Positions 1 to 12,585 of a stretch of DNA of 64,000 nucleotides are shown piece after piece (within the stretch, counting starts at the first letter, position 1; the number at the start of each line of letters is the position of its first letter). The position numbers and the translations under genes are program-made. The stretch comes from Magicicada septendecula (Eukaryota > Arthropoda > Insecta > Hemiptera > Cicadidae): contig CM068370.1 in the NCBI GenBank assembly GCA_034769895.1, positions 36,432,247 to 36,496,246 on the forward strand. The letters run 5' to 3'. The notes beneath the pieces were generated by a model. That model was not told where the DNA came from and searched no databases. It saw only the letters and a list, made by a program, of their open reading frames with translations.

Positions 1-3000
1 ACTGATTACATTTTGCATACTCTAACTCTAGTAGTTAGTTTTCTGCACTTTCTTTAACTCTTGTAAAGAACTTTCTTTAACCCTTGTAAAGAATTTTTCA
101 GTGCGGCGCCGTTGTGACTTGTTACGTTACCTATATGTAATTCTTAATTCTACTACAGAAATCTAAAGCCAATCCCATACTTGACCTTAGATTCATTCTT
201 ATCCTAATTTCTTATGCTACTGAGAGAATCGGAATTTCACGAAGATAATAATTTTTGTTTTTAAATGATCAGCTGTTATACATAAACAAAAGGAGACAAA
301 CACTTTACTTTCAACGATCAGCTGTTACTGTGGAATGTGGGTCAAACTAGTTTTCTTCAAACAATGGCATAGTTTATGCGTACAAAGGGGGAAGTTTCTT
401 GAGGGAGAGAATATCTCTATTGTTCCATTTAACAATAGCTGGTGGACACCTTATTAACTTGCACAGGCTTGCTTCAAAAAAGGGGTGGAGTGAGCGATGC
501 GTACGCAATGTTACGGCCCGTTACTAAGCTGAGTTTTGTTACACTTTTATAATTATAATTATACTAACATGTTATAATAATTTACGATATTATTAAACTT
601 TTTATTTTAAATGACTTATTATTTATTATTATTACTTTGGTCTGATTTAAGAGACGGTTTCTTTTTTGTTTCGAACTCGTTTGTTTACTTCGGGAAGCAT
701 CATTCCATAATATTAATTAGTACACTTGTTTTATTTAGTCAGTAGTTCATATAACTCATCGTGTCAATAGAAACACGAATTACACATTTATGCAGGCTTG
801 TACAGGAAAACTACAGGTCTTAAATTGTCGCAAAATTGACGTGTTAGAGACTGAATACTTTGACACGTACATACATGAATTGGTATAATACAATCTAATC
901 TTTTCCCGTATAATCATATACGAGTATGTGCGTAATCTCACACAAAATATACACTTATATTTATACACTTATAAATATCGTCCATATTATTCATATATGC
1001 TACTTAGAAAAAGGCTAAGTACAATTTCCTCTAAGTACAATGTAAGTACAATATACTACTTTTACATACAATTTCCTAACTGAGTGCATAGATATACAGA
1101 ATAGAGTATTTTATAATTGACACTAAGTACACTAACCTTTTACACAAAATGAAACAAAAAAAACAGTGGCGCATATTAATAATAAAATTATTTACTTGTT
1201 TTTTTTTGTTATTCGATTTAATTTTCAACATGTGTCTGAAATCTTTTGTTACTGGACAAGGGGTCACACACTTTGAAATACAATAGGGGGAGGTGATGTA
1301 TTGTCTACTTGAGGTGGCAGAGCGTAACAAAGGGGTAGTTTGGTACAAGCGGGAACAGGTCATTTTCTTGTCTGAGATTGTCATTAAACAGACAAGTTGG
1401 GGAATGCATTTTTAAACAGGTTTTACCCTAGGCTTACAATGTTTAAATAATTATTATATTATATTTAAATATCCTTACCTTATATATCATGGTTATTATA
1501 TTATATTATATTATTACACCACATAATGATTATAAAAACACACTATCCTAATTCTGAATTTACTTACTTCAATTCTTCCTTTTGCGTATTTTAAATTAAC
1601 ATTCATAGAGTGAATAATTCTACCACATATTAAATGACAAACACAGGGCATTTTATCTGGCTAATTATCATTTATTCATTAATTAAGCAGAGTGGCGCAT
1701 TTGTAACGTTTTGCACACGTTACACTTCGGGAACCTGGTTAATTGGCTCAGGTCAATTAAACAGGCTGCCATTATCTTTACAAATTATAAATAACTCGAA
1801 AGTAAACAAAGTTAAAATAGGATCCCGTGAATTGAGGAATATTGACAGGGGTTTGTAGATTTATTCACTCACCTTTTTGGACCATGACATCTCTTTATTA
1901 CATAAAGTTTTAACATCTCCGAAGAAATTTAGCAATGAGTATATTAAAATAAAAAAACATTTGCACCTCTTGTACAAATAGAATTAGATTAATTAATGAG
2001 TTAACATAGCTTTTACTGCCCTCGGATCCGAGTATTTTGTTTCAGTATATGATATTAAAATTATCATCTTTATTTCGTGCCATCTGAAGAATGGGCTTAT
2101 TTAACTTTAACGTGTTATATTCATAAAAGCCTTAAACTTAACACATATTATTACTAAGCATGAAATTACAATTTTATGGTAATTAAGTCAGTCTTTCGTG
2201 TTTTACTTTACTTTCATTGGTTAGTTAAGTGTCTATCATGTATTATTTTAAGTTAAGTTCTGAACCACGGAAGTTGAACTTCCGTGATACCTGTGTGTAA
2301 CATCGTCGGCGAATCGGCGCTTCCATTGGTTGTGCAGGGTGTCTTGGAGATCTTCTGGCTCTCGTGTTTTGGTGAAATCTGCCGTCATTCCTAAAGATGA
2401 GTCGTCTGTTGGGTCTGTAGATTCTTGTGGTAGGTTTTGGGTTGTAACTTTTCACTGGTATTCACATTGTTGTACCGCACATGTTACTTACGTTTAACAG
2501 TTACATGTTAACAGTTTAATATCACATTTAGGTGATGTTAGTTTGTTACAGAGATGTCATTGTCATACACTCACGTCATTTTTACATCCTCCGGCTATCT
2601 CACACAAGCGTCTCCTCGTTTATAGGTTTTTATATCGACTTCATACTTTTGCACGCTGTATCAGCAGCGGTGTCTGAGATACAACTGAACTGGCTAAGTA
2701 TAGGGGTGAAGAGGCTGTCCGCGCGCGGGTAGCTTGTCAGCGTAAAAGTAGTTCCATATTCGATTAATATTTACTCGATTATTCTCTGACATAATTAACT
2801 ATATTTAATTATACTACGGTATCTCTCACTTAGTATTTTATTATTGTACATCATTATGTTTTTTATCAAGTTCCGATTTAATACAATTATTAGTCATATT
2901 CACGGGTAATTATGCGTGTTGATGCCGGGTTAATTATTAAGGGGTGTTATCGCAATTTTATTATAGAATTCTTTTTGGTTTTAAAACTATTTATTTTGGG

Positions 3001-3290
3001 TATTATGGCGGGGTTACATTATCATTTTCTTTAGGGGTTTAGTTCTGTTTTAATGTGAGATTTTAAATATCTTTTATTTCATTTTTTTCCTTTTTTTTAA
3101 AATCGTCACAATAGTTTAAGCTACCACACGTGAAGAAATCAGACAGCCCCCTCCCCAATCCTGAATTTTGCCACGACATTATGACATGAACAAGCAGAAA
3201 ATAACTAACTCTCAAATAAATTAAACTCATAAAAAAAAAGGAAAACTTAGCGCCGTACCTGCGGACACGTGTGTGTGTGTGTGTGCAATT
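1..3290. other. AT-rich noncoding stretch, no gene recognised
   Basis: No open frame here has recognisable protein features. A 70-codon open stretch on the minus strand at about 2243-2455 has a polar, acidic composition and could be an exon or an old transposon piece, but I recognise no domain. A short (GT)n run lies at about 3267-3286. Many short A/T runs are present, and I see no clear terminal repeats. Confidence 0.5.
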
Positions 3291-4530
3291 TCCTTACATA
3301 GTATAAGAAGGTATAATAGGTTGCGTAAGAAATTAACATGTAGGCACAGAAATTAAAGTGAGAGTTTTTGCAGAACTAGAGCAAGTTAAACGCGGCATCC
3401 TGAGTCTGCTTGTGGGAGCGTCTGTGGATTTACAGTGTAGTGGTAGATGAGAGAGAGTGTAAAATAAAACAGAATGGTCCCACCTGGATCGTCCGGTGTA
3501 CTTAGGTGACACTGGTTAACCTGTAGCGTATTGGTAGCACAAATGAGTCCTGGGGGCAGAGTTCCTCTACGAGTGTGTCTGTGTGTGTGAGTCCCAACTG
3601 ACGGCATCTCATGGCTCAAGTGTTATCTCTACCAGAAGGGTAGACAGCTGAACGTCTACACCCGACATCCATCTCGCCTTTGTTCGAGCACCTGTGACAG
3701 GCAATGAGTTGTATAGGGTGTCATAAAGAACATAATCTCACCACAGCTCGCACACACACGCCATCATTATAATTTGAGAACACACACTCTAATGCCTAGT
3801 AGCAACCCGAAACACATCACTTATTCGTATTAACATCGATCGGACCCCCAGATGTGCCTTATTTCATTTAACAAACTAATTTTGTTTAAGTGTTCCATTC
3901 ATGACGTGATTCTTCTATGTATACTATACTTATTAACAACACAAAAAAAAAAAAACAGCTGAGTGTAAGATATCTATTATCATTTTGCGTTACTTTAATC
4001 AGTTTAATACGCTACATTCATGTCCATAATAAGTTAATTTCCCATTTAATTTAACGCCCGAATTGAAGACTAACACTCATGCACACACAAGTTATCGTTT
4101 ACCAGTAAAGCTGAAACACTAACAAAAAAAAATATTTTGGGGTTAAAATATTTTGGAAGCACATTAAAATAATACATACCTGGAGCTGACTTTAGTTTAG
4201 CCTCTCATAGAGTGGAGTAACTGAGTCTGAACAGATGGGTGCCGTCAGTCGAGACCAAGCTTCTTTGCTGAGGGTTCAAACAGAAATGAGACCGATTTGT
4301 CGGTAATGTCTAACCACGAAAGTTTGGCAAAGGCAGGCTCACGTAGATCACAGCTGAGCCTGCCGACTGAATATTCGTCGCTGCACAACAAACCGTCTAC
4401 ATACCCAGCGGCAACGCGATGCAGTGGCATTGCGTGACGTCAAGAACCCGCCCGTTTTAAAAGAAAGTAACCCGTCTCTGCAACCGAGACCTTGCCGTTC
4501 TCGGGCCGAACAAAGTACGGCACACCTCTT
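3291..4530. other. Noncoding stretch, nothing recognised
   Basis: Short open frames only. The 110- and 80-residue frames near 4348-4680 overlap on opposite strands, are low in domain-like character, and run into the LINE tail that follows. No RNA gene or terminal repeat was seen. Confidence 0.45.
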
Positions 4531-4937
4531 CTTAAAATTGAATGAAGAATTCTTCGGAAAATTTATGGCCCCAAGAAAACCGAAGATGGGTACAGGCATA
4601 CACCCAATGAAGAGCTGTATAGGGACCTGGAAGATCTGGAAACGGCTTTCCGAAGGAAAAGACTGACATTCCTTGGACATATGGTTCGGATGGATTGGTC
4701 CAGGTTAAATAAACAACATTTCAACTATATTTGGCAACTTTCCAGTCAGAATGGATACACCAAACAACCCAAGGAGGAAATGATGAAAATGGGCATCTTT
4801 TTGAACGATTTTGTAGATAGAAATACATACAGAAACAAAATTCAAAATCTTGAGGTTCTCTGGGGTGGGAAGAAGACGAGAAAGGGGTGGACAGTGGAAA
4901 GAAAGGCGGCGCATAGTGTGCGAATGAGGACCTTCTG
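4531..4937 (+). pseudogene. LINE ORF2 C-terminal fragment (family with FLGHMVRMD motif)
   Basis: A degraded 3' part of a non-LTR retrotransposon ORF2, downstream of the reverse transcriptase. One reading frame from about 4600 gives an E-T-A-F-R-R-K-R-L-T-F-L-G-H-M-V-R-M-D block, the conserved tail motif that follows the RT in many arthropod LINEs. It is followed by a basic region (GGKKTRKGW, then ERKAAHSVRM). The stop is at 4936-4938, and a short A-run lies at about 4995. Frames break upstream, so only the tail survives. It is one of about a dozen LINE 3' ends here; a relative with the same motif (RRLLFFGHLYRID) is at 28.05-28.48 kb. Confidence 0.65.
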
Positions 4938-5629
4938 ACAGGATAAGAAAAGGAAATGATATTCGTGTGGTTCACTCCTGGGCTGTTCGTGTAAAAAAAA
5001 AACCACTTAATTTGTGATAACAAAGTTGTTTGTCTTTCACAGTGCAATGAGTTTGTTTTCAAGAATAGATTTTATATTATACTAAGTTTGAAGTTCCTAC
5101 CACATATCTACTTTTGTTCTGTAATCTTGAAGAGTATATATCCTGCCACGTGACTGAGAAATATCATTATCATGCTTGACAGGGGACTAATATATTCCCA
5201 CCATATGCTACTAGCATATTGTAGGGTAAGATAATGGTTGCACTGCTGCCTTTGGACTTAACGTCCAGCCTGATTTTCTGTCTGGGTTGTCACAATAAAC
5301 TGGCTGGGTGTTTTACAAGACTAAAGAGTCCAGTCTTCCCCGTTTGAGATATCCATAAGGATCTTTAATATGGTTGTTTATCCTTGCCTCCCACATCCTA
5401 TGCTGTAAACTAACAAAGGGTCATCCACCTTTAGGGCGCAATTTCTTATCCAAGGGCAAGAGGAGGCACAGCTTATACTGGCTGTCACTCGGTCTCCAGA
5501 GCCGCGTTAGCCACCAGTAGATATTTCCCGCTCCCCATCACTTGGAGATGTGGCTGGATATTTCACTCATCGAAGAATGAGACTATAAGGCATTACTCAC
5601 CCTCTCTAGTATTTTGGGGACCTATCTTA

Positions 5630-5835
5630 TGAGTATGCTTGATAGGATTGCCGAACATCGGCTAAAATTTTGGAACATCTTAACCGAACGGATGACTACC
5701 ACATTCACAACCAACTATTGAATTATAAGCCGAAAGGACAGAGAGATGTGGGAGGCCTGAAGAAGTGTTGGGAGTGACCAGCTCTAGTCTATCTGCTTGG
5801 GACTGGAAGAAACCATTTCTGGTTTAATGCTTACT
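5630..5835 (+). pseudogene. LINE ORF2 tail fragment (LDRIAEHRLKFW type)
   Basis: Conceptual translation from 5636 gives LDRIAEHRLKFWNILTER followed by broken frames ending in a G-R-P-K-K-C-W-S-D-Q-like block. This matches the ending of the LINE tail at 52.6-53.4 kb (LDRITQYRLNWWEHL), so the two are the same family. It is strongly decayed, with stops and frameshifts. The preceding 400 bases (5220-5630) have a mildly GC-rich, repeat-like composition that I could not assign. Confidence 0.55.
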
Positions 5836-6261
5836 GAAGATTATGGGGAAGTTTAAAGGTTGCATTTTCAAACTTCGTTTATTTTTTGGCTTTGTGTTGC
5901 AATATTAGAGAGTCAAACTGAAGTAAGTGCGACATTAAATTCTTAATTCTTAGTCATGCTTAATGCGTTATGATTAATGTAAACATATTGATTGGTCACT
6001 CATTTGTCTTATTAGAATATAATCTTAATACACATCTGTAGACATCATTGGGTTTTTAGACCTTCTTGAATCTGTTTTGTACTAGTAATAAAAGTATAGA
6101 ATCTCGACCCAAAAATGGGTACACCCACTTTAGAAATTTACACTGATAAGTCTCTATACTCTGGTTCCAAAAATTTTAATTTAATTTTCAAAAGCAGTGC
6201 TGTAAACTTATATAATTTCTATAAGTTCAAACACTTGTAGGAACAGTCTATTTCTTGATTT

Positions 6262-6758
6262 TTTTAATATTTATAATTTCGTTACCTCAAGATATTCTTT
6301 CCCTTATTTGGAACATGTTTCGGGAATCCTATTGTTAATATCCTCAGCCATCTTAATTTTGTATCTTGTTGAGTACTTGTGTTTAGGTTGGTTGTTGTTA
6401 TGGTTTCTGGTATTTTAAATTGATATTATTGTGTGTGACTGTAGTGTATATATTAGTTTTTTGAGTATTTTCGATGTTGAGTGCTAACAAATGCAATGCA
6501 ATACAAAACATGACAAAATTATCAAAGCACTCAACATCGAAAATACTCGAAAAACTAATATGTACACCACAATCACACACAATAATACCAGTTTAAAATA
6601 ACAATAACCAACAGGAAACCATAACAACAACCAACCAAAACACAAGTACTCGACAAGATACAAAATTAATATGGCTGAGGAGGGGAACAATAGGATTCCC
6701 GAAACATGTTCCAAGTAAGGGAAAAACATCTTGAGGTAAAGAAATCATAAATATTAAA
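6262..6758. repeat. Fold-back element, arms about 225-233 bp, loop 40 bp
   Basis: The left arm (6262-6485) and right arm (6526-6758) are near-complementary inverted copies separated by a 40-base loop. By eye there are small indels and scattered substitutions, so it is not brand new. Both arms carry the sequence that folds as a hammerhead-like motif. The right-arm version keeps an intact hairpin, while the left-arm version has lost pairing on one side. No coding capacity. It belongs with the other fold-back elements at 33.1, 33.8, 34.1, 36.7, 50.7 and 59.3 kb. Confidence 0.8.
6671..6713 (+). ncRNA. Hammerhead-ribozyme-like motif
   Basis: Order seen: stem I strand TGG, core CTGAGGA, hairpin GGGGA/TTCCC (with one G-T pair), GAAA, minimal helix III AC-AT-GT, then T and stem I partner CCA. 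The core departs from the canonical CUGAUGA at one base (U to G). Catalytic activity is therefore doubtful for this copy, but the fold is preserved. It lies in the right arm of the 6.3-6.8 kb fold-back. Confidence 0.4.
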
Positions 6759-7112
6759 TAAATTTCTATAAGGGAACACCCTCCGCTTCCAGGGCAGTCA
6801 CCTGATTAGCGCCCTCGGTCGCATCCCATCTGTGTCAGGTGAATCTTGGACCCGGCCTCGGCGTACGCTCACCCTCAATTAGTTAGCTAATTGAAACCCC
6901 ACTTCCGGTAGCAGGCCACATCCTTTAATCCAGAACATCTGTGGTCCCTGCGGCAGGAGCTCTACGTATTTGAAGCTCGGGACGTAGGACACGAGCGGGC
7001 GACGGGTTTGCTCTTCGCTACGCACAGCCCCTCCTCCACTATAAGGGAATGGGGATAAATATAGTATGAAGGGAAAAACCTTTAGCACTTCTCTTGTACT
7101 TTAGTGTAGGAG

Positions 7113-7135
7113 GTGTGTGTGTGTGTGTGTGTGTG
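7113..7135 (+). repeat. (GT)n microsatellite
   Basis: About eleven uninterrupted GT dinucleotides. The surrounding 6.76-7.63 kb contains no recognised gene. A weak CGAAAC-type match near 7165-7200 lacks a convincing hairpin. Confidence 0.9.
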
Positions 7136-7629
7136 CCCTCTTTTCGTTATCACAGTTTGATCGTCGATCAGCCATCTGCCATCATAAGCCGAAACGTTGT
7201 AAAATTTCCCCTGTTCTTCTTGATTACTAAAAAATTAAACTGCTTAGTAAAACCAGTCCTTGAAAAACATTACTGCATTAGTCAGATCCGTTTGCCTGCC
7301 CGCTTCCAACGTCTAGGCATTAGTCCTAGTTTTTCTCTGATTCTACTATAATTTGTGTCACTTATTTTTGTTATAAACAAATTATGTTCTTTGTAATGTT
7401 AATGGTTGAGACGATTAATTTTTTTTCCTGTCCACAAGAATTCATGACGGAGACTGGTTTTACGAGCACAAATGAGTTTTTAATTCGGATGTCGTAAGTA
7501 TGACGCACTCGACTAGGGTAAGTCGCGTATTTCGCGACCGGTTACACTTTCTCGGAACTGGAGCATTTAGTGCTGTTTGTTCCTTTCTCTTTAAGAAAAA
7601 ACGTAAAAAGACTCTTTCGATTCTTACTT

Positions 7630-8840
7630 TAGGTCGCCATTCCCGTAATCTTTAATTGTAACCGTTCGTCTTCCATCCTACGTATTTGCTCGTACCATAT
7701 TAATCTTCTTTTCCCAACGTTGTCTATTATTTTTCCTTTGGGTTCATTCTGTTCCTATAGGCATCTGTGTTCTAACCCTATCCAGTAACACCACAGCTTT
7801 TCGTCAAAATTCCATATCCGCTACTTCCAGATCTTCACAACACGGTATACCCAAGTTGCTGCCTCTTCCGCCTTCAAAAGTCCTCCAGACATCTCTTCCT
7901 GGGTCTACCCACACACCTGTGTCCTATATGTTTGTATTTCCAGACTTATTTGGACAGTCTGGAATCTGACATTCTTTCTAAGTGTTCTTTCCACCGTTGT
8001 TTGTAATCTTTTAATTTTTCATTCAAGTTAAAAAACGAAAAGTTAATAACTCTTCCCTTATGGCCTCATTCCTTATATGGTCAAGTTTGGAACAGCTTTT
8101 AACTCCTCTTAATAGAAACGCCATTCCCGAGGCCTGTATTTTACTGTCTTGTTTTTTGGTTGTTATCCATAATTCACACTCGTAGGACACTACAGGGACT
8201 GCCATAACTTTGTAAAACTTTAATTTTGTATCACGACGTACCTTGTTTATAAAGAAAACGGCTGATTGTTCCACAGATCGTCTGCAACATGCCTAACTTA
8301 ACATCAATGTCACAATTTCTATCATAGCCAATACCGTTTTCCAAGTAATTAATATGGCTCACCTGTTATAGAATTCGATCACGAATCATTATTTTTGTTC
8401 TGATTGGCTCCTTACCTTGAAATGCCATTACGTTTGTTTTATAGTGGAGAATTTTATATTGTATTGTTTATCTCTTTATTCACTACCCATAATTCTGCAT
8501 CATACGTAACAGTGCTTCAAAGATCGTCTTATAAATATAGTTCTTTCGTCTGTACTGTTATGTCTTTATTCCACAGTGTCACGTGTAGTCATCTTGTAAT
8601 TATTTTTTTTTCGCAACCTTACTTAAAATATCCTTATAGTCCTTTCCATTCGCTGTCATTACTACACATAGACGGTTGTATTCGCTGACATACTGGTCTA
8701 TGCAGTATTCTGTATGCAAATCGGCCCCTGCACCGCCTGATGCCACATACTTTGTGTTTTCCATATTTAACTCTAATCCCCACTTTTTACATTCCTCTGT
8801 GTATTTTGTTACTTCTCGCGAAAATGTGTTTTCCTTCTCC
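7630..8840 (-). pseudogene. LINE ORF2 fragment, RT-to-tail region
   Basis: On the minus strand broken frames read, in order, an L-N-M-E-N-T-K-Y block typical of the region after the RT (about 8780-8700), then KFYKVMAVPVVSYECELW (about 8220-8160), then LDHIRNEAIREEL (about 8080-8040), then a G-R-D-V-W-R-like tail. This order matches the C-terminal half of an arthropod LINE ORF2. Numerous stops and frameshifts make it a relic. The copy at 58.1-58.45 kb shares SYECKLWTTTKKQD-type wording and is the same family. Confidence 0.7.
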
Positions 8841-8899
8841 TTAAACGAATATGGTTATGGTAGAACCTATTACGTAGAGAAAGTGCGGGTATTGTGGAC

Positions 8900-9960
8900 C
8901 TGTCGGCTAAAGTGGACCCCTAGTTAAACTCGTCTGTAAGGTGCTGCAATCTGGCTATGAATCAGTAACTACGTTCTCTATGTTCTACTTCATTAGTTGT
9001 GAGTCACGGAACGTAACACTGCCACGTGTGAGTAAAGAAGAGGTTGCTTAAAACTTTTGCTTACTTCAATATTTTTGTAAAGGTAAGTTGTTTTTTTAAT
9101 ATTTTGAGTAAATTAAGCGTTGATATTATTTTATTTATATTCCGGATGAGTAATAGTGTTAAACTACCTTAAAAAAGTGCCACGTGCCCATTTTCTGCAA
9201 CATTGTTTATGTTGTAACCTTGTTTCCTCTAATGGCTGATGTTGGGTAAAGTGGACCCCTACGGCAGCGGGCAAAGTGTAAGTGGACCCGGGTCCACTTT
9301 GCCAGCAGTTATCATATGAGTCGGTCTACTTTATAATAAACAAACTAGGTACCTATAATGTAAATTGCATTGTAATATAAACAGTATTACATGCATTTTA
9401 CGTTATTACAGTAACATAGGTTTTTAAATTTATGATAATAAAAATATATACTAAAACTGAAAAAAATGATTATACCTTTAATATTTTTTAAAATAGTCTA
9501 TTGTAAATTAATTTTATTTTTATTATATCGACACGCTCAAGCCACTGTTTCTTATTTTATTCAAAATAAGTTTTTGGATTTTTTGTAGCTGAAAGTGGTC
9601 TAATAGATATTTATTCTTTTTAGATGCCAAAAGAAGGGAAAAGATTAAGGACTTGGTGGAGAGAGTCTATGATTAAAGCGGTCGCCAATGGTATATGGTA
9701 ATGATATATGATATATGGAAATACCAATAACTTTTGTATGTGTCAAGAAAAGATTGTTTTATTTTTATTGAATGATTTTTAGTTTTAAGCAACCTCATGT
9801 ATTATTTTATAAACATAAATTGTTAATTTTGTCGCCAAACACAATAAAATGTGATATGAATACTGAGCACTTGTCTATTAATTAAATTTTCCTGGTGTCG
9901 GGTAAAGTGGACCCTAGGTCCACTACCTAGTGGTATTCACTACGTCTCGTGCATGGAGGG
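8900..9960. repeat. Region with repeated AAAGTGGACC motif, possible decayed DNA transposon
   Basis: The motif AAAGTGGACCC or a close form occurs at about 8910, 9249, 9280 (immediately followed by its reverse complement) and 9905. A 26-codon open frame at 9624-9701 begins M-P-K-E-G-K-R-L-R-T-W-W after a pyrimidine-rich TAG. It resembles the N-terminus of pogo/Tigger-type transposases (helix-turn-helix psq class), but it is too short for confidence. I could not find clean terminal inverted repeats. Confidence 0.35.
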
Positions 9961-10215
9961 GAAACATTTTTTATTGCGATGCTGACTTGCACTAACCATA
10001 GCATTTCTTTAATTATATTGGTTCAAAACTCTTGTACAGATTATATAATGCAAAGAAAACTTAAAAATTTTAAACCGTATGAATATAGTTTCAGAAAAAC
10101 AAAACAAAAACACTATACCCGCACTTCCTCTATAACAGATTTTTTTCTGGGACTGAAACATGTAGTTTCGTAATCCTTATTATATAGAAAAAATGAGATA
10201 GAAGAAGTAGATAAA

Positions 10216-10290
10216 AGAAGAAGAAGAACAACACAAAGAGGAGGAGGAGGAAGAAGAAGAAGAAGAAGAAGAAGAAGAAGAAGAAGAAGG
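10216..10290 (+). repeat. (GAA)n-rich microsatellite
   Basis: A purine-rich GAA/GGA tract. It lies near the 3' end of the minus-strand LINE fragment at 10.33-10.76 kb, whose own tail reads as a short TAA repeat at 10320-10333. Confidence 0.85.
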
Positions 10291-10324
10291 AAAGAAAAAA
10301 TATAGTGTGTAAAGAAGTTATTAT

Positions 10325-10760
10325 TATTATTACCGGGGGTTCTACAGTCTATGTCGCATCCCGCATTTCGATCGCCATTTCTCCTTATCTTTCCAGTCAT
10401 CGTCTTCAATAGCTCGATCTTTCATGCTTTTCCTAATTCCTGTTCTCCATTGTGTTGTCAGTCTTCCTTTTCTTCTCCTGTTTTGTGGTGTGTAAGTCAA
10501 TGGTTTCTTTGGCCATCGCTTCTCCTCCATCCTCATTACGTGACCGTACCATAGCAACTGTCTGGATTCTATTCTTTCTGTTGTTGTAAATATGTGCCCT
10601 GTTTTCCTTCTTATATCTTCGTTTCTAACATGTAAAGAATCACGTGTAAAAAAGTTAAATAAATTTTTAAAATTGAAACGTCATCTAAAGTTAGTATGCA
10701 TCTACTTCCTCTACAGCTACTATCAACTGGTAGTCCGCAAATAATGTTGTATGAATTCGA
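10325..10760 (-). pseudogene. LINE fragment, RT remnant and tail with (TAA)n end
   Basis: The minus-strand frame at 10342-10557 reads M-L-W-Y-G-H-V-M-R-M-E-E-K-R-W-P-K-K, then G-R-L-T-T-Q-W and D-W-K-D-K-E-K-W-R. This is the LINE tail typical of families with an LRWYGHVMRM motif. Further upstream on the same strand (about 10745-10700) a block L-F-A-D-Y-Q-L-I-V-A resembles the catalytic FADD motif of the reverse transcriptase, with the second D lost. The two parts lie much closer than in a full element, so an internal deletion is likely. The 3' end is a short TAA repeat, as in RTE-like elements. Confidence 0.7.
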
Positions 10761-11683
10761 CAAGTATTGATTTATATTCTCACAGTTTTATATTTCCTTG
10801 TCCATTCGTTTAAGTGCCCTTTAATATATAGCTACTTTAAATAAGGTAGTAGAAAGACAACATCGCTGTTTTAAACCTTTGTTTGCTCTAAGAGTTTTGA
10901 AAAGTGTTTGCCAGTTTTTACTGTTTTTTTGTAGTTAAAGTATACTTTTAGTAAAGTAATAACCCATCTGTCGTATTCGTCGCCTACTTTCATAACGTTC
11001 TGTTGCACAACTCGTAAACGTCTTTATTTCCGGGTCAGTTAGATCCTGTGACAGTCGTGGTGTATTGTTCTCACTGGACCTATTTGTATATAGCCTTCGT
11101 TCCTTCGACCTAACGCCTCTTCGGTCATTTCCACCGTATTTATCTTTACAAAATTTCATTTAATTTTTCTTGGAGACTGTCATAAAATTTTCTTTGTCAT
11201 ATAACAGCTTATGCGCTTCAGCAGCATACACTTTTTGTTACTTACCTTACAATGACTATTGACTTAATCATTTTAACGGAGTTAATGGCAATGTCTTTTC
11301 CAGTAATCACCTGGACTATTTGCTGAATTTTTCTTGCCGTCTTGTATAATTTTTTAATCGCGAGAATTACACGATCTTATTTTTCATGTCTATGTTCTAG
11401 GAACGTTTATATTTTTCAAACTGATAACTATTGACCGTGCCTTGTCTATTCAATTTCCTGGCCGATTCCGAACTTATCCCTGACACAATTTCTTTACCCC
11501 GATTGGGTTGCTAACCCTACTTATAGTGAACTCACTAGCTACTGTAGTGGCCCATAGTGTTTTTGTTTGGCAGTAAAATAGTCAGTTTTGATCACTGACA
11601 ATAGTCAGTTATAACCAATAGTCATAGTGACAGGCTCATCAATCATGTCCGCCTGCGAATTTGTTTTGCGGCTTTTTAGAGAA
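10761..11683. other. Unassigned stretch
   Basis: A 74-residue minus-strand frame at 10935-11159 and the sequence up to 11560 look like old retroelement coding sequence (basic, many broken frames), but I recognise no motif. Confidence 0.4.
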
Positions 11684-11959
11684 TACAGTAGAATCTCACT
11701 AATTCGTCACCTACGGGACCGAAGGGGTGACGAATTAGTGACGGAGTAAGAAATAAACCCATTAAAGACTACATAAAATGTTTTGTTACAACAGTAGCAA
11801 TGTACAGTATTAATGTTATGCTAGAGCGTATTGATTGCTGAAAGTTTTCAAACTCAAACAAGTTAAGCACTGTATTGCAAAAAAAAAAAAATTGTTAATG
11901 ATTGTGAAAAAATCTGTAATATTTTTCTGTTTTTTTCTATCAATTATACTTTTTAAGAG

Positions 11960-12170
11960 CCACATTACGTATTTGGCGCACTGTAAATTATTTTAGGCAG
12001 TTCTGCTTCATCTTGGCCTTTGTAGCATTTGATTGCTGTAGTCAGTGATTGAATGGCCTCCTTATGAGAGATTGTAGGTTTTATTGGCTGATCATCTTCA
12101 TCATTAGCTTCTGTGGACACGTATGTAAGAATTTCATCGTCACTAACGTTTCGTAGCTTACTCCGGTAAG
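11960..12170 (-). pseudogene. Tigger-like transposase C-terminal remnant
   Basis: One minus-strand frame from about 12150 down to 11965 is open for about 60 codons. It reads an acidic block (D-D-E-I-L-T-Y-V, then N-D-E-D-D-Q) followed by I-S-H-K-E-A-I-Q-S-L-T-T-A-I. An acidic linker plus a helical end is the pattern of pogo/Tigger (CENP-B-like) transposase C-termini. The DDE core and DNA-binding domains are absent. Confidence 0.5.
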
Positions 12171-12543
12171 TTTATTTCACACCAACTTTGACGTCGTTTT
12201 CATTCAAACTGTTAAATCTGGTAGGTAATCAGCACTAGCCTCGCCGTGACTGAATTTTCGGAAACGTATTACGCTGTAACAACACAACACAACACTTATT
12301 GTGTCATGTACACAAGTACGAAATACTCATTCTCGGAACGAATACCTTCCGAAATCCGTTCTGTTGGCTGTTTTTAGAATACCGGCCACAGTCAGCATGT
12401 TTCTAGTTTACCCTGGCTATAATTAGAGCGTATATGTTACTCGCTTGTTAATACAGAAAAGTAAAAGAAAAAAATGACATAACGACATAACCACAATCAT
12501 GGTTACAATTTTATGTAGTAATTAGTTTTAAATTAATATCAGT

Positions 12544-12585
12544 GTTATCTGAAGATGGGGCCTTGTGCCCGAAACGCGTCATAAC
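12544..12585 (+). ncRNA. Hammerhead-ribozyme-like motif
   Basis: Seen in order: stem I GTTAT (12544-12548), core CTGAAGA plus an extra T, hairpin GGG...CCC, GAAA, helix III AC-GC-GT, cleavage-site-like C, then stem I partner ATAAC (12581-12585). Stem I is a perfect 5-bp match. The core differs from CUGAUGA at one position (U to A), so activity is uncertain. It sits inside the pogo/Tigger remnant. Confidence 0.5.

Noticed and set aside
7160-7200. Further hammerhead-like motif (CCGAAACGTTG)
   Set aside because: Core CTGAWGA is absent and stem I cannot be formed.
10113-10409. 98-residue Leu/Pro-rich minus-strand frame
   Set aside because: Created by the GAA/GGA repeat; the real signal here is the LINE tail.
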